A DNA stretch of 64,000 bases from Planctomycetota bacterium (GTDB taxonomy: Bacteria; Planctomycetota; UBA1135; UBA2386), in NCBI GenBank assembly GCA_016716265.1, contig JADJWQ010000006.1, positions 1,116,001 to 1,180,000 of the forward strand, given 5' to 3'. Made by a program: the position numbers and the translations under genes. Below are positions 24,643 to 34,493 of the stretch, piece after piece. Position 1 is the stretch's first letter. Every line of letters begins with the position of its first letter. Below the pieces are notes generated by a model. It made no database searches. It saw nothing but the letters and a program-made list of their open reading frames with translations, and had not been told where the DNA came from.

Positions 24643-27195
24643 ATGCTCCGCCCCCGTCGCACCCGCCCCGCCGCCGATCGCCCCCCCCTGCACGGCCGCC
24701 CGACGATGCTCGCGAGCGCGCTGCTCACCGCGCTGCCGGCGCTGGTCGCGGCGCAATCCGGAGCGGTCGTCACGCTCAACGGCGACGTGTGGGACGGCAA
24801 CGGCGGCCCGCTCGCGACCGGCACCGTGTACCACATCACGTCGGCCGGCAGCTGCTGCGTGCGCGTCCCCGCGGGACGGACGCTGACCGTCCAGACCGGC
24901 GCGATCGTCAAGATCGACTCGTCGATCCTGGTGGACGGCACGCTGATCGCCCGCAATGCCGACTTCACGTCGTGGCTCGACGACACCATCGGCGGGGATT
25001 CGAACGGTGACGGCAACGCGACCCTCCCCGGTCGCGGGGACTGGGACCGCATCGAGGTCCGCAGCGGCGGCAGCGCGCTGGTGGAGGACAGCAGGCTGAC
25101 CTGGGGCGGCAGCGCCAGCGGTTCTCCGAACGGCGCGCCGTTCGTCGCCCGTGCGGGAGCTTCGAGCGCGGTGCTGCGACGTTGCAGGATCCGCTACAGC
25201 GGCTCGCACGGCGCGTCGCTCGAGGAGCAGGCGGTGACGATCGACCATTGCGCGTTCGAGGACGGCGACGGCATCGCCATCTTCGGTGCCGACCTCCGCG
25301 AGCTGCCGTTGCTGACCGACAACACCGCCGCCCGCAACAGGCGTGGCGACCACGTGAGAGTGACCCGCGGGACGACGCCGTGGGTAGGCACGCTGCGCCT
25401 CGATGCGCGCCACTCGCCGAACGGCAGCGGTCTGTTCGTCTGCGGGCCCGCGCTGTTCAGCGGCTTCCTGCTCCGCGTCCCGCTCGGCGCCACCTTGCAG
25501 CTCCCGGCCGGCACCGTGATGAAGTTCGAGCGCAGCCAGGTCACCGTCGACGGCGAGCTGCGCTGCGACGGGACCGCCGCAACGCCGGTCGCGTTGACAT
25601 CGCTGTTCGACGATGCGATCGGCGGCGACACGCAGCGCAATGGCTCGGCGCGCACGCCGTCGCCCGGCGACTGGAGCGGCATCGGGACGAGCGGTGCGGG
25701 CTCGCGACTGACGCTGACGCACACACGCATCCACTACGGCGGCTCGTCCAGCCAGGGCGCGGTGTTCTCGAGCAGCGCCACCAGCACGCTGATCGGGTGC
25801 GAGATCGCCCACGCGGGTGGCTCCGGGCTCCATCAGCAGGGCGGCTCGCTGACGTTCGCCGACTGCACGATCCGCGACTGCCGCGGCGCGGCGACGCGCG
25901 ACCTGACCTGGGACACGGTGGCGGCGAGCACCCGCAACCACGCATTCCGCAATGTCGGCGGCGACCACCTGCAGATCCTGTCGGGGCTGCTGCTCCGCGA
26001 CGCGATCATCGGCCCCGAGCACCTGACCAACGGCGTGCTGCGCCTCGACGGCAACTCGACCGTCGTCACCGCCGGCGTGCGGCTGGCGCTCGGCTCGGGC
26101 ACGATCCTGAAGCCGGCGTTCGGACGCGCGCTGCTGGTCCAGCCGGGCGGCCGCCTCGACCTGCTCGGTACCGGCCACGATCCGGTCGTCGTCACGTCGC
26201 TGAAGGACGATCAGTTCGGCGGCGACACCAATGCCGATGGGCCGAGCGCCGGCGCCCCGGGCGACGTCGGCGCGGTCGACCTGCCAGCCGGCGCGGCCGG
26301 GACGCTCGAGCACGTCGTGCTGCGCTTCGGCGGCTCGCAGGCGCTCGGCATCTCGAGCGCCGCGGTCACCGCCGCCGCAGTCCGCGTGCAGGAGGCCCTG
26401 GGGACCGGCATGCAGGTCGCGGCCCTCGGCGGCCAGCTCGCGCAGTGCGTCGCGTGGGCGTGCGGCGGCGACGGCATCCGCGTCACCGGCGGCAGCTTCC
26501 CGATCCTGTTCGCGACCAGCGTCGGCAACGCGGGCGGCGGCATCGTCCGGGCCGGACCGCACACCGGCACGGTGCACGCGGCGGTCGCGTGGTCCAACGG
26601 CGGCGGCCAGCTCCCGGGCTTCCCGGCGAGCGACGTGTTCGGCTCGATCGGCGCCCATGCGGGCATCAACGGCAACATCGTCGCGGATCCGCTGCTCGAG
26701 GCGCCCGCCCAGGGCGTGCTGTGGCCCACTGCGAGCTCACCCGCACTCGACACCGGCGACGTCGGCCTCGCCCTGCTGCTGCGGAGCGACGCCGACGATG
26801 CGTCCCGCATCACCGATGGCGCCTCCACCGGCACGCTGCTGCCCGACCGCGGAGCGTACGAGCGCACGCCCTTCCGGCTGTTCGTGACTGGCCGCCCATT
26901 CGGCGGCGACGTGCTCGACGCGACCTGCGTGGGCCCGACCGGGCTGTGGGCGCTGCTGCTCGGGTTCCAGGACGGCGTCATCTTCGTGCCGCCGTTCGGC
27001 TTCGAGCTCGCCGGCATCCTCGGGCTGACCGCGCTGAATCCCATCCCGCTCGGCGTCAATGGAAGCTACCCGGTCGCGCTGCCTCCGGATCCAGCCCTGC
27101 GCGGCGTTCCGTTCGCATTGCAGGCGATCGCACTGCCGACGCTCGCGCCGGGCACGGGTGCGTTCAGCAACGTCTACCGCGCGACGATCCTCTGA
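24643..27195 (+). CDS. Large secreted right-handed beta-helix protein with shared C-terminal domain
   Basis: 850 residues. An Arg-rich start precedes the hydrophobic segment (about 22-37, LVAAQ); ATG 24706 would give a shorter signal. Residues 40-730 repeat a module in which LTV/DGTL, FTSWLDDTIGGDSNGDG and PGRGDWDRI recur at least three times (about 100, 325 and 525), typical of parallel beta-helices of the pectate-lyase-like class, but catalytic residues of a lyase are not evident. From about 745 the shared secreted domain follows, with VALPPDPALRGVPFALQA. Likely a surface or extracellular protein; function unknown. Convergent with the lipoprotein operon. Confidence 0.75.
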   Translation: MLRPRRTRPAADRPPLHGRPTMLASALLTALPALVAAQSGAVVTLNGDVWDGNGGPLATGTVYHITSAGSCCVRVPAGRTLTVQTGAIVKIDSSILVDGTLIARNADFTSWLDDTIGGDSNGDGNATLPGRGDWDRIEVRSGGSALVEDSRLTWGGSASGSPNGAPFVARAGASSAVLRRCRIRYSGSHGASLEEQAVTIDHCAFEDGDGIAIFGADLRELPLLTDNTAARNRRGDHVRVTRGTTPWVGTLRLDARHSPNGSGLFVCGPALFSGFLLRVPLGATLQLPAGTVMKFERSQVTVDGELRCDGTAATPVALTSLFDDAIGGDTQRNGSARTPSPGDWSGIGTSGAGSRLTLTHTRIHYGGSSSQGAVFSSSATSTLIGCEIAHAGGSGLHQQGGSLTFADCTIRDCRGAATRDLTWDTVAASTRNHAFRNVGGDHLQILSGLLLRDAIIGPEHLTNGVLRLDGNSTVVTAGVRLALGSGTILKPAFGRALLVQPGGRLDLLGTGHDPVVVTSLKDDQFGGDTNADGPSAGAPGDVGAVDLPAGAAGTLEHVVLRFGGSQALGISSAAVTAAAVRVQEALGTGMQVAALGGQLAQCVAWACGGDGIRVTGGSFPILFATSVGNAGGGIVRAGPHTGTVHAAVAWSNGGGQLPGFPASDVFGSIGAHAGINGNIVADPLLEAPAQGVLWPTASSPALDTGDVGLALLLRSDADDASRITDGASTGTLLPDRGAYERTPFRLFVTGRPFGGDVLDATCVGPTGLWALLLGFQDGVIFVPPFGFELAGILGLTALNPIPLGVNGSYPVALPPDPALRGVPFALQAIALPTLAPGTGAFSNVYRATIL

Positions 27196-27204
27196 CCCGA
27201 CCCG

Positions 27205-28293
27205 TCACCGCGCGGCCGCGGCGCCGAGATCGACGCTGCCACCCCAGCGATAGCGGCTGGCCGAGACGCGACTCTCACGCTGGCCGCGGATCGTCGCGAA
27301 CACCGGCAGTCCGCGGGCCGCGTCGCCGGCCTGCACGACGTAGTGACCGGCGTAGCTCGCGCGCTCGCCGCGCGGGTCCGCGTGACGGGCGGTCTCGAGC
27401 ATCGGCACGTCGCGCCGCAGCACCCCGAGGTCGAAGCAGACGTTGCAGCCGGGAGCGCCGAGCGCGAGCACGTCGACGCGATCGCCGGCGACGAGCGGCC
27501 CGGAATGCGGCAGCGCGACCGACACGAACGACAGCCGCGGCGCGTCCGCGGGCCGCTCGTCGGTGCCGACGTCACCGCCGGCCAGGTCGATCGCGGCGCC
27601 GCGCGACGCCGCCCGCGCGAGGTCGCGGAGCGTCGAGCCGCGCAGTCCGGCGATCGGCTCGGTGCCGGCCGACACGAATCCGGTCGGCCCGCCGGTCAGT
27701 CCCGCGGCGTCGCTCTCGATGCGCGTGGTCTCGAACAGGCTGCGCCCGGTCGAGCCGTCGACCAGCTCGAGGCGCAGACCGACCTCCGCGGTCGACTCGA
27801 CGACGTAGTAGCCGCGGTTCCACGCGACGACGTCGCCGTACAGCACGCCGTCGACCTGCAGCGCCGCGGCGACCTCTGGCGCGCGCGACGGGTCGCGCTC
27901 CTCCGCTGCGCTCCACCCGTGGTGCGCGAGCGCGGTGTCGGTCGCCCACGGCTCGACCACCTCGAAGTCGCTGCGCCCGAGCCAGCCGATCACCTGCGCG
28001 CGCATCAGCTCGCCGAGCCGGGCGCGCATCGGCAGTCCGCCGCCGCCGGCCTCCAGCGACAGCACGTCGCCGACCGCACCGAGCGCGTCGGTCAGGAGCC
28101 CCTCCTCCGGCGCGGACACCGCGAACGGCACCACCGCGATGCGGTAGCCCTGCGCACGCAGCCGGGGCAGCGCGGGGTCGGCGCGCAGCTCGACGTCGCT
28201 GCTCGCGCACGATGCCAGCACGAAGGCGGCGAGCGCGACGGATGCGGACACCAGGGACCGGAGCGCTACGCCAGGTCGGAATGCCGGGATCAT
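27205..28293 (-). CDS. GNA1162/DUF799-like outer-membrane lipoprotein (copy 2)
   Basis: 362 residues. Lipobox LASC after a hydrophobic segment (10-28). YRIAVVPFAVSAPEE, LMRAQVIGWLGRSDFEVVEP and VDGVLYGDVVAWNRGYYVV match the GNA1162-like fold (CsgG/TolB-N related), which begins IAVLPF and has DAVLyG. The second half (225-362) is beta-rich and Gly/Asp-rich without a recognised domain. ATG overlaps the previous stop (ATGA); third gene of a three-lipoprotein operon. Cellular role is unknown; related proteins sit in outer-membrane complexes. Confidence 0.68.
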   Translation of the reverse strand: MIPAFRPGVALRSLVSASVALAAFVLASCASSDVELRADPALPRLRAQGYRIAVVPFAVSAPEEGLLTDALGAVGDVLSLEAGGGGLPMRARLGELMRAQVIGWLGRSDFEVVEPWATDTALAHHGWSAAEERDPSRAPEVAAALQVDGVLYGDVVAWNRGYYVVESTAEVGLRLELVDGSTGRSLFETTRIESDAAGLTGGPTGFVSAGTEPIAGLRGSTLRDLARAASRGAAIDLAGGDVGTDERPADAPRLSFVSVALPHSGPLVAGDRVDVLALGAPGCNVCFDLGVLRRDVPMLETARHADPRGERASYAGHYVVQAGDAARGLPVFATIRGQRESRVSASRYRWGGSVDLGAAAAR

Positions 28294-29174
28294 CGCGCCA
28301 CCTCCCGCGCCGCGGTGCGGCCGAGGCCGTCGCGCGCGCGCAGCCCGACCTGCCGTGGCAGGCCGTCCGCGGGCAGGTCGTGCGAGACCGCGAAGGCGCC
28401 GTCGCGCTCCTGTGCGGGCACGGCCCCGGCACCGTTCGGCAGCTCGAGCCACACGCGCGTGCCCGGTGGCACGGTGCCGCGCGCTGCGACGCGCATCGCG
28501 CCGTCCGCGCGTCGCTCGGTCGTCACTTCGACCTCCCGCGGCGCGGGATCGGTGGCCACCGCGCGCGGCGCGGGATCGGCGGGCGCGCCGATCACGGCGA
28601 CGACCTCGTCGACGAACTGATCGACGAGCGCCGCGCCCTCGCGCGGTGTGCCGTGCTCGCCCTGCGCGCGCAGCTCGGTCAGCACCTGACCGCTCTTCAG
28701 CAGCAGGCCGCCGGTGTGCGACGCGCTGCCGTCGATCGCGAGCGCGCGGCTACCGTCGGCGCGCCGCAATGCGAGCGTGCCACCGAACGCGTGGCGCCGC
28801 AGCAGCACGAAGTTGAAGCTGCGGTCGTCGAGATCGCTGCCGACCAGCACCGCGTCCACGCCGAGCGCGGCGCACACCGCGTCGACCGCGACCTCGCCGG
28901 GGGCGAAGCGCTCGGGGTCGGCCAGCCAGCCGTGCTCGGCGAGCAGCCGGTCGGTGTGGTCGGTCTCGACGACTGCCAGCCCGCGCTGCTGCATGCGCGT
29001 GACCAGCAGCGAACGGCACAGCTCGAGCAGGCGCGGATCGGCATCGCCGCGCAGCGGCAGCACCGCGATCGTCGCAGGCCAGGGTCGCTCGTCGCGCGTC
29101 GTGGACACGCTCGAGCAGGACGCGAGGCCGCAGGTCAGGGCGAGCCCCAGACCGAGCATCGGCCGCGCGGTCAT
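28290..29174 (-). CDS. GNA1162-like lipoprotein (copy 1)
   Basis: 294 residues. Lipobox LASC at about 17-20. TIAVLPLRGDADPRLLELCRSLLVTRMQQRG and ALGVDAVLVGSDL follow the same order as in the next gene (PF/VLYG), so the two are paralogues. C-terminal 90 residues resemble a small beta-sandwich (MRVAARGTVPPGTRVWLELPN). ATG overlaps the cupredoxin-like gene's stop, and its own stop overlaps the next gene. Confidence 0.65.
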   Translation of the reverse strand: MTARPMLGLGLALTCGLASCSSVSTTRDERPWPATIAVLPLRGDADPRLLELCRSLLVTRMQQRGLAVVETDHTDRLLAEHGWLADPERFAPGEVAVDAVCAALGVDAVLVGSDLDDRSFNFVLLRRHAFGGTLALRRADGSRALAIDGSASHTGGLLLKSGQVLTELRAQGEHGTPREGAALVDQFVDEVVAVIGAPADPAPRAVATDPAPREVEVTTERRADGAMRVAARGTVPPGTRVWLELPNGAGAVPAQERDGAFAVSHDLPADGLPRQVGLRARDGLGRTAAREVAR

Positions 29175-29578
29175 CGCTGCACCTCCGCGTCGACGACGAC
29201 CGTACCGTGCAGCTCGCGGCCGCCGACCTCGACGACGAACGGGAAGCGACCGGCGTCGTGGAAGCACAGCGACGCGAAGCCCGCACCCGCGATGCCGTGC
29301 GCGGCCGACCTGCCACCCTCGTCGGCGAAGCCGAGCAGCGTCGAGCACGGCGCCGAGCCGCCGATCGGACGCGCGACCGCGACGTCGATCGGCGCGCCGG
29401 CCACGGCGCTGCGGAACACGACCGTGCCGAACCGCGGCACGTGGACGACATCGGCGGGCGCGAGCCCGGTGTCGGTGACGGTCACGGTGACCGAGTCGAA
29501 GTGGTCCGGGTGATCCGGAGCCACGGAGCCGCACGCGGCGCAGACGAGCGCCGCGGCGAGGACGGTGGAGCGAGGCAT
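29171..29578 (-). CDS. Cupredoxin-like lipoprotein
   Basis: 135 residues. Lipobox CAAC at 12-15 after a short signal. The mature part (VTVTVTDTGLAPADVVHVPRFGTVVFRS) is the opening of a cupredoxin-like sandwich, and SLCFHDAGRFPFVVEVGG has a Cys-x-His spacing like the copper loop, though the final Met/second His is not clear. It leads the three-gene operon; joint export suggests one envelope complex with the two GNA1162-like lipoproteins. Confidence 0.55.
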   Translation of the reverse strand: MPRSTVLAAALVCAACGSVAPDHPDHFDSVTVTVTDTGLAPADVVHVPRFGTVVFRSAVAGAPIDVAVARPIGGSAPCSTLLGFADEGGRSAAHGIAGAGFASLCFHDAGRFPFVVEVGGRELHGTVVVDAEVQR

Positions 29579-29668
29579 CGGCACCTGCTGGCGAGGTGTG
29601 CCGCCGCACGGTCGCGGCGCACGGGAGGTGGCGCTGTAACGACGGCGCGACCTGCGGGTTCCCTGGCC

Positions 29669-31504
29669 TCAGCGACCGAGCTGCAGATGCAGACCGTTGG
29701 TCACGTCGACGTGGAACGGCGCGGTGGCGGTCGGCCAGGCCGCGGCCTGCAGCGCGACGCGCGCGCCGACGAGCGCCGGCACGTCGGGCACCGGGATCGC
29801 GATCGCATCCCGGCAGGTCAGCTCGATCGGTGCCGGCAGCTCGACCTGCGCGAAGGTGCCGGATCCGAACGGTCGCGGCGCACAGGGCAGCCCGAGCAGC
29901 ACGCTCCGCAGCGCGAGCGGTGGCACGTCGCGGAGCACGAGCCGGAGCGGCGCACCGAGGACCGGATCGCTGCCGTGCAGGCTCGGTGCCGTGTGGCCGA
30001 ATGCGTTGCCCTCGCCGACCGGCTCGGTCAGCGCGCCGAGGTCGAGCGCCCACAGCGACGCGCCGTCGACGGAGAACAGCAGCCGCCCGGCGTGCACGCG
30101 GTGCGAGCGGCCGTCGGTCGTGACGCGAACCGTGCCCGCCTCCGTGCCGTCGGAGATCCACAGACCGTCGTCAGGCTCCACCGTGTGACGGAACGTCACC
30201 GCCCGCGCCCCCGCCGGCCGCTTCCCGAGGATGCGGGCGCCCTGCGGGTGTGCAGGCACGGCCGCGAGCGCGTGCGTGCCGGCGGGCGTGCCGTCGGAGA
30301 CCCACAGGCGATGGTCGGCGGGCGCACCGGGCGTGTCGGCGAGCGTGCCGGCCGACACGTAGGCGAGGTCACCGACCACGACGAGATCGTCTACGGCGAA
30401 GCGGGCGCTCGGCGTCGAGTCGATCAGCCGCACGGTGCCGGCCGCGGAACCGTCGGTGCGCCACAGCTCGTAGGCGCCCTGGTCGCGGTCCAGCGCGATG
30501 AAGAACAAGAGCCCGCCCAGCGATACCGAGTGCTCGGCGAGCCCGACCGCGAACGTGCGCCGATCGAGCGTCGGCGAGAAGCCGTCCGTACCGGTCCGCG
30601 TGATCCACAGCGCCTGCTGCACGCCGTACGCCCAGAACGCGAGGCGGCCGTCGAAGGGGCGGAAGTCGGACGCGAAGGTCAGCGCGTTCGGCCCCGGCAC
30701 GCTGGCGGAGCTCGCGGTCGCGCCATCGGTGAACCAAGGCTGCGGCCAGCCATTCGGGAACCACACGCGGTCGCCGACCGGCACGAGTCGCGCCGGCCCG
30801 TAGCCGCCGCCCGTCACCTGCAGGACGCGGACGGTTCCGCCGGGCGTGCCATCGCTCCGCCACAGTCCGGGCTCGTTGCCGTCGAACGCCATGACGAGCT
30901 GCAACTCGCCGAAGGTCGTGCTGACGAGCGACTGCGGATCGATCGCCCCGTCCGGACCCGGGCGGATGTCGCGCACGATCTCCACGCGGTCCGTGCCCGG
31001 GATCGTCGTCCACAGCTCGTCGCCGTGCGCGGCGTCGTGAGCGACGAACAACGTGCGCTCACCGGCCGCCCCCAGCAGGCACTGCACCGTGTAGTCGCCA
31101 CCCGCGTCGCGAAGTGGCACCGTGCCGGCCGGCGTGCCGTCGCTCCGCCACAGGACCAGTGCACCGTTGCCGTCGTACGCGTGGAACCACACGTGCGCAC
31201 CCAGCGCGCGCAGCGAGACCGGTCGCAATCCGGTCGTCGCACCGCTCACGAGCCGCGTGCCGGCAGCCGTGCCGTCGGTGCACCACAGGTCGCCGCCGTA
31301 CGCGAACAGCAGCCGATCACCGAGGCGCGCTGCATGATCGAGGTCGATCGGCGAATTGGCCGGCGCGGCCGGCAGGGCGGCGACCAGATAGGGCGTCTGG
31401 GCCGGCGACCACTGGCCGACCACGGCGACCGCGAGCGTCAGTGCGCCCGCGGCGAGGGGGTTCGAGAAGCCGGTCCGGCACGTCGGATGGCTCGGGCTCT
31501 CCAC
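29669..31504 (-). CDS. Secreted ELWxxDGT-repeat propeller with shared C-terminal domain
   Basis: 611 residues from GTG 31504, preceded by GGAGGA. Signal segment about 15-36. Residues 40-490 carry about nine repeats of the LWxxDGTxxGT type, for example LWCTDGTAAGTRL, LWRSDGTPAGTVPL, LWRTDGSAAGTVRL and LWISDGTEAGTVRV, which predict a beta-propeller. The last 120 residues are the shared secreted domain with IAIPVPDVPALVGARVALQA. No catalytic motif; an adhesive or binding role is possible. Confidence 0.75.
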   Translation of the reverse strand: MESPSHPTCRTGFSNPLAAGALTLAVAVVGQWSPAQTPYLVAALPAAPANSPIDLDHAARLGDRLLFAYGGDLWCTDGTAAGTRLVSGATTGLRPVSLRALGAHVWFHAYDGNGALVLWRSDGTPAGTVPLRDAGGDYTVQCLLGAAGERTLFVAHDAAHGDELWTTIPGTDRVEIVRDIRPGPDGAIDPQSLVSTTFGELQLVMAFDGNEPGLWRSDGTPGGTVRVLQVTGGGYGPARLVPVGDRVWFPNGWPQPWFTDGATASSASVPGPNALTFASDFRPFDGRLAFWAYGVQQALWITRTGTDGFSPTLDRRTFAVGLAEHSVSLGGLLFFIALDRDQGAYELWRTDGSAAGTVRLIDSTPSARFAVDDLVVVGDLAYVSAGTLADTPGAPADHRLWVSDGTPAGTHALAAVPAHPQGARILGKRPAGARAVTFRHTVEPDDGLWISDGTEAGTVRVTTDGRSHRVHAGRLLFSVDGASLWALDLGALTEPVGEGNAFGHTAPSLHGSDPVLGAPLRLVLRDVPPLALRSVLLGLPCAPRPFGSGTFAQVELPAPIELTCRDAIAIPVPDVPALVGARVALQAAAWPTATAPFHVDVTNGLHLQLGR

Positions 31505-31982
31505 GTCTTCGGTCCTCCAGGTGCGACGCGAGACGCCGTCCGAACGCGCGCGTGCGGAGGGTCGACCCGCTGCCGACCCAGGCCGTCGCGGCGCTGCAGC
31601 GCTCGCGGGGACGGAATGCGGACCGTCGAGACCGGTGGTGGGGAACGCGGTGGTGCGGGGCGCGCAGTTCGCGACGCCGCCCGCCCCATGCCGAGGGGCG
31701 GAACGGCGCACGGCGGAGCGAGGACTATCCCCTACCGGCGTGCGCCGCGGTGATCACCGCGCAGCGCGACGGGTACAAAGAAGACCCGCGGTCCGGCCCC
31801 CACCGGCCCGCGGGTCTCGCTCCCTCTCGTCTCTCTCTCTCACTCACTCTCCTGGACCCGAGCTGCCCTGGTGGAGCCCCCCTCAGGGCTCCGGGCGACT
31901 CGCGTCCACCCTCTCTGACTCCTGTGTCGGCAGGATCCGTCCCCGGCTGGAGCGCGGTGCGCAGGTTTTCTCGGCGGCGGTC
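31505..31982. other. Intergenic region with hairpin and polypyrimidine tract
   Basis: 478 bp between the GH95 stop and the start of the propeller gene, both minus. It contains the terminator at 31782-31817, a (CT)-rich stretch at about 31819-31854, and a second hairpin GGAGCCC/GGGCTCC at 31873-31892. No coding frame with convincing composition. Confidence 0.5.
31782..31817 (-). terminator. Intrinsic terminator downstream of the GH95 gene
   Basis: AGACCCGCGG and CCGCGGGTCT form a 10-bp stem with a further CCGG/CCGG pairing in the loop. On the minus strand the stem is followed by TTCTTTGT, the only T-rich trailer next to a hairpin in this window. It lies 165 bp after the GH95 stop. Confidence 0.6.
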
Positions 31983-34388
31983 TCACGACGCCGGCCGGAA
32001 TCGGAGCACCTGACCGGGCCGCGTGGGGATCCGGTGCAGCCCGGCGGCATCCGGGCGGTGCGTCTCGAACCCCTCGCCGACCGCGATCCGCAGCGGCGCC
32101 GGATGCCGCAACACGAGCTCGCGACCGAGCTTGGAGCGGATCGTCAGCGTGGTGAACGCGCCGCCGTCCCAGGCGCAGTCGACCTGGAAACCACCGCGCG
32201 CGCACAGGCCGGTGAACGCGCCCGAGCTCCAACCCGGCGGCAGCGCCGGCAACACCTCGACGACGTCGTGGTTCGACTGCAACAGCAGCTCGGCGATCCC
32301 GGCGGTCGCGCCGAAGTTGCCGTCGATCTGGAACGGCGGGTGCAGGTCGAACAGGTTCGGCGCCATCGACTTCCGCAGCAGCGCCTGCAGGTGCTCCCCG
32401 GCCTGCGCGCCGTCGTGCAGCCGCGCGGCGAACGAGATCAGCCACGCGCGGCTCCAGCCGGTGCCGCCGCCGCCGTGAGCGAGACGCTGCTCGATGGTGC
32501 GCGCGGCTGCCGCCGCGAGCTCGGGCGTCGCGTGCGGATCGATCCGGTCGCCCGGGAACAGCGCGTAGAGGTGCGACATGTGGCGGTGGCCCGGCTCCAC
32601 CTCCGCGTATTCGCGGTCCCACTCGAGGACGCGACCGTCGGAGCCGACGCGCACGCCATCGCGCAGCCGCGGCAGGGCGGCGGCGAGCTCGGCGACGATC
32701 GGCTCGTCGATGCCGAGGGCACCGGCCACCTGGAGCGCGTTCCCGAACACCTCGGCGACGATCTGCTGGTCCATCGCCGGCCCCATGCACACGGCCGCGC
32801 GCTGGCCATCGGGGAGCCGGTACGAGTTCTCCGGTGAGCTGGACGGTCCGGACACGAGCTCGCCCGTCACCGGGTCCTCGACGAGCCAGTCGAGCAGGAA
32901 GCGCGCGCAGTCGCGCAGCAGCGGCCAGCCGCGCTGCCGCATCCAGACGTCGTCACCGGTGAACCGCCAGTGCTCGGCGACGTGTGCACACAGCCACGCG
33001 CCACCGAGGTGCCAGAAACCCCAGAAGGGCTCGGTCGAGCGGTGGAAGGCCGGCGCCCAGACGTCGGTCGCATGCCCGGTGACGAACCCGCGCAATCCGA
33101 ACGACTCGCGCGCGCGGTCCCGACCGCGCGCGGCGAGCCGCTCGAGGAACTCGAACAGCGGCCCGTGCAGCTCGGCGAGGTCGGTGACCTCGGCCGGCCA
33201 GTAGTTCATCTGCAGGTTGATGTTCAGGTGGTAGTCGGCGTTCCAGGGCGCCTCGATGTGCTCGTTCCAGAGCCCCTGCAGATTCGCCGGCAGCGTGCCG
33301 GGGCGCGAGCAGCCGATCAGCAGGTAGCGGCCGTACTGGAACAGCAGCGCGGCGAGGTCCGGGTCGTCCGCGCCGTCGCGCACGGCCGCGAGCCGGCGGT
33401 CGGTCGGCGTGCTCGCGTCGCGCGGGCCGTCGCCGAGCCGCAGCGAGACGCGGTCGAACCACGAGCGGTGCTCGGCGACGTGCGCTGCGCGCACCGCGGG
33501 CCAGCCGGCCGCGCGGGCCTCGGCGAGCGTCCGCGCACAGCGCGCGTCGAGGTCGTCGCCGTGGTAGCTCGTCGCCGCGGCGAGCCACAGGGTCGCCGCA
33601 TCGGCGCCGCGCACGCGCAATACCGAGTCGGTGGCCTCGGCCCACCCACCCTCGACGTCGACGGCGGCGACGACCAGGAACTGCATCCCGTCGCCTTCGC
33701 GATACCAATCCGCACCGCGCTGCGTGACCCGGCCCTCCATGCGCAGCACGCCGCGCTCGGCATCGCCGCGCACCGCCGCGGTCGGCAGCTCGCGATCCGG
33801 CGGCCGCGACAGCGCGACGTCGAAGGCGAGCGCACCCCGCTCGCGGGCCGCGACCCGCATCACCAGCACGTCGTGCGGTGCGCTCGCGAGCACCTCGCGC
33901 GATGTGGCGCTCCCGCCGCCGGTCGTCCACACCCGCGCGATGCCGTCGCGCAGGTCGAGCTCGCGCCGGTAGCCGTCGCCCGCCGCCAGCTCGCCGAAGT
34001 CCAATTGCAGGTCGCCGAGCGTCTGGTGGCTGCGCAGGATGCGGCCGGCGGAGAAGGTGCCCATCACGGCGCGGTCGACGTCGACGACGTGGCCGGCGGC
34101 GAGCTCGTCGCGGAAGCGCCGCAGGTCGGCCGGCGAGCCGCGCTGCCAGTCGGGCTGCTCGCCGCCGCTCCAGCAGGAGTCTTCGTTCAGCTGCAGCCGC
34201 TCGCTCGGCGCGCCGCCGAACACCATCGCGCCGAGCCGGCCGTTGCCGACCGGCAGCGCCTCGATCCAGCGCGCTGCCGGCTGCGCGTAGCGGAGTGCGG
34301 GCGGCGATTCCTGCGCGGAGGGGGACCCGGACGGCCAGGCCAGGACGCCGGCGGCCAGCGCGACGACGCGACGAGATCGGCATGCCAT
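31983..34388 (-). CDS. Glycoside hydrolase family 95 (alpha-L-fucosidase/galactosidase type)
   Basis: 801 residues. Signal peptide 1-25 (GSPSAQ). N-terminal GH95 sandwich: LRYAQPAARWIEALPVGNGRLGAMVFGG and LQLNEDSCWSGGE. The (alpha/alpha)6 catalytic domain has NLQGLWNEHIEAPWNADYHLNINLQMNYWPAE, SGPSSSPENSY, and the C-terminal LHPPFQIDGNFGATAGIAE. The Asn/Asp/Glu residues that define the family are present. Acts on terminal L-fucose or L-galactose of plant or algal polysaccharide, outside the cytoplasm. Divergent from a secreted mutarotase, which fits extracellular sugar processing. Confidence 0.92.
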   Translation of the reverse strand: MACRSRRVVALAAGVLAWPSGSPSAQESPPALRYAQPAARWIEALPVGNGRLGAMVFGGAPSERLQLNEDSCWSGGEQPDWQRGSPADLRRFRDELAAGHVVDVDRAVMGTFSAGRILRSHQTLGDLQLDFGELAAGDGYRRELDLRDGIARVWTTGGGSATSREVLASAPHDVLVMRVAARERGALAFDVALSRPPDRELPTAAVRGDAERGVLRMEGRVTQRGADWYREGDGMQFLVVAAVDVEGGWAEATDSVLRVRGADAATLWLAAATSYHGDDLDARCARTLAEARAAGWPAVRAAHVAEHRSWFDRVSLRLGDGPRDASTPTDRRLAAVRDGADDPDLAALLFQYGRYLLIGCSRPGTLPANLQGLWNEHIEAPWNADYHLNINLQMNYWPAEVTDLAELHGPLFEFLERLAARGRDRARESFGLRGFVTGHATDVWAPAFHRSTEPFWGFWHLGGAWLCAHVAEHWRFTGDDVWMRQRGWPLLRDCARFLLDWLVEDPVTGELVSGPSSSPENSYRLPDGQRAAVCMGPAMDQQIVAEVFGNALQVAGALGIDEPIVAELAAALPRLRDGVRVGSDGRVLEWDREYAEVEPGHRHMSHLYALFPGDRIDPHATPELAAAAARTIEQRLAHGGGGTGWSRAWLISFAARLHDGAQAGEHLQALLRKSMAPNLFDLHPPFQIDGNFGATAGIAELLLQSNHDVVEVLPALPPGWSSGAFTGLCARGGFQVDCAWDGGAFTTLTIRSKLGRELVLRHPAPLRIAVGEGFETHRPDAAGLHRIPTRPGQVLRFRPAS

Positions 34389-34493
34389 GGCGGCGATCTT
34401 CCCCGTGCCTGCGCTGCGACGCACGCTGGATCGGCCGCCGGGCGACTGCATGATGGCCGGAGTTCCCCCGCTCCGCGGATCGAGACCTCCCTC

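Noticed and set aside
24706..27195. Shorter start (ATG 24706) for the beta-helix protein
   Set aside because: It would remove the positively charged n-region of the signal peptide; ATG 24643 kept, though not proven.
31819..31854. Polypyrimidine (CT)n tract
   Set aside because: Simple-sequence stretch beside a terminator; no sign of a coding or regulatory function could be supported.
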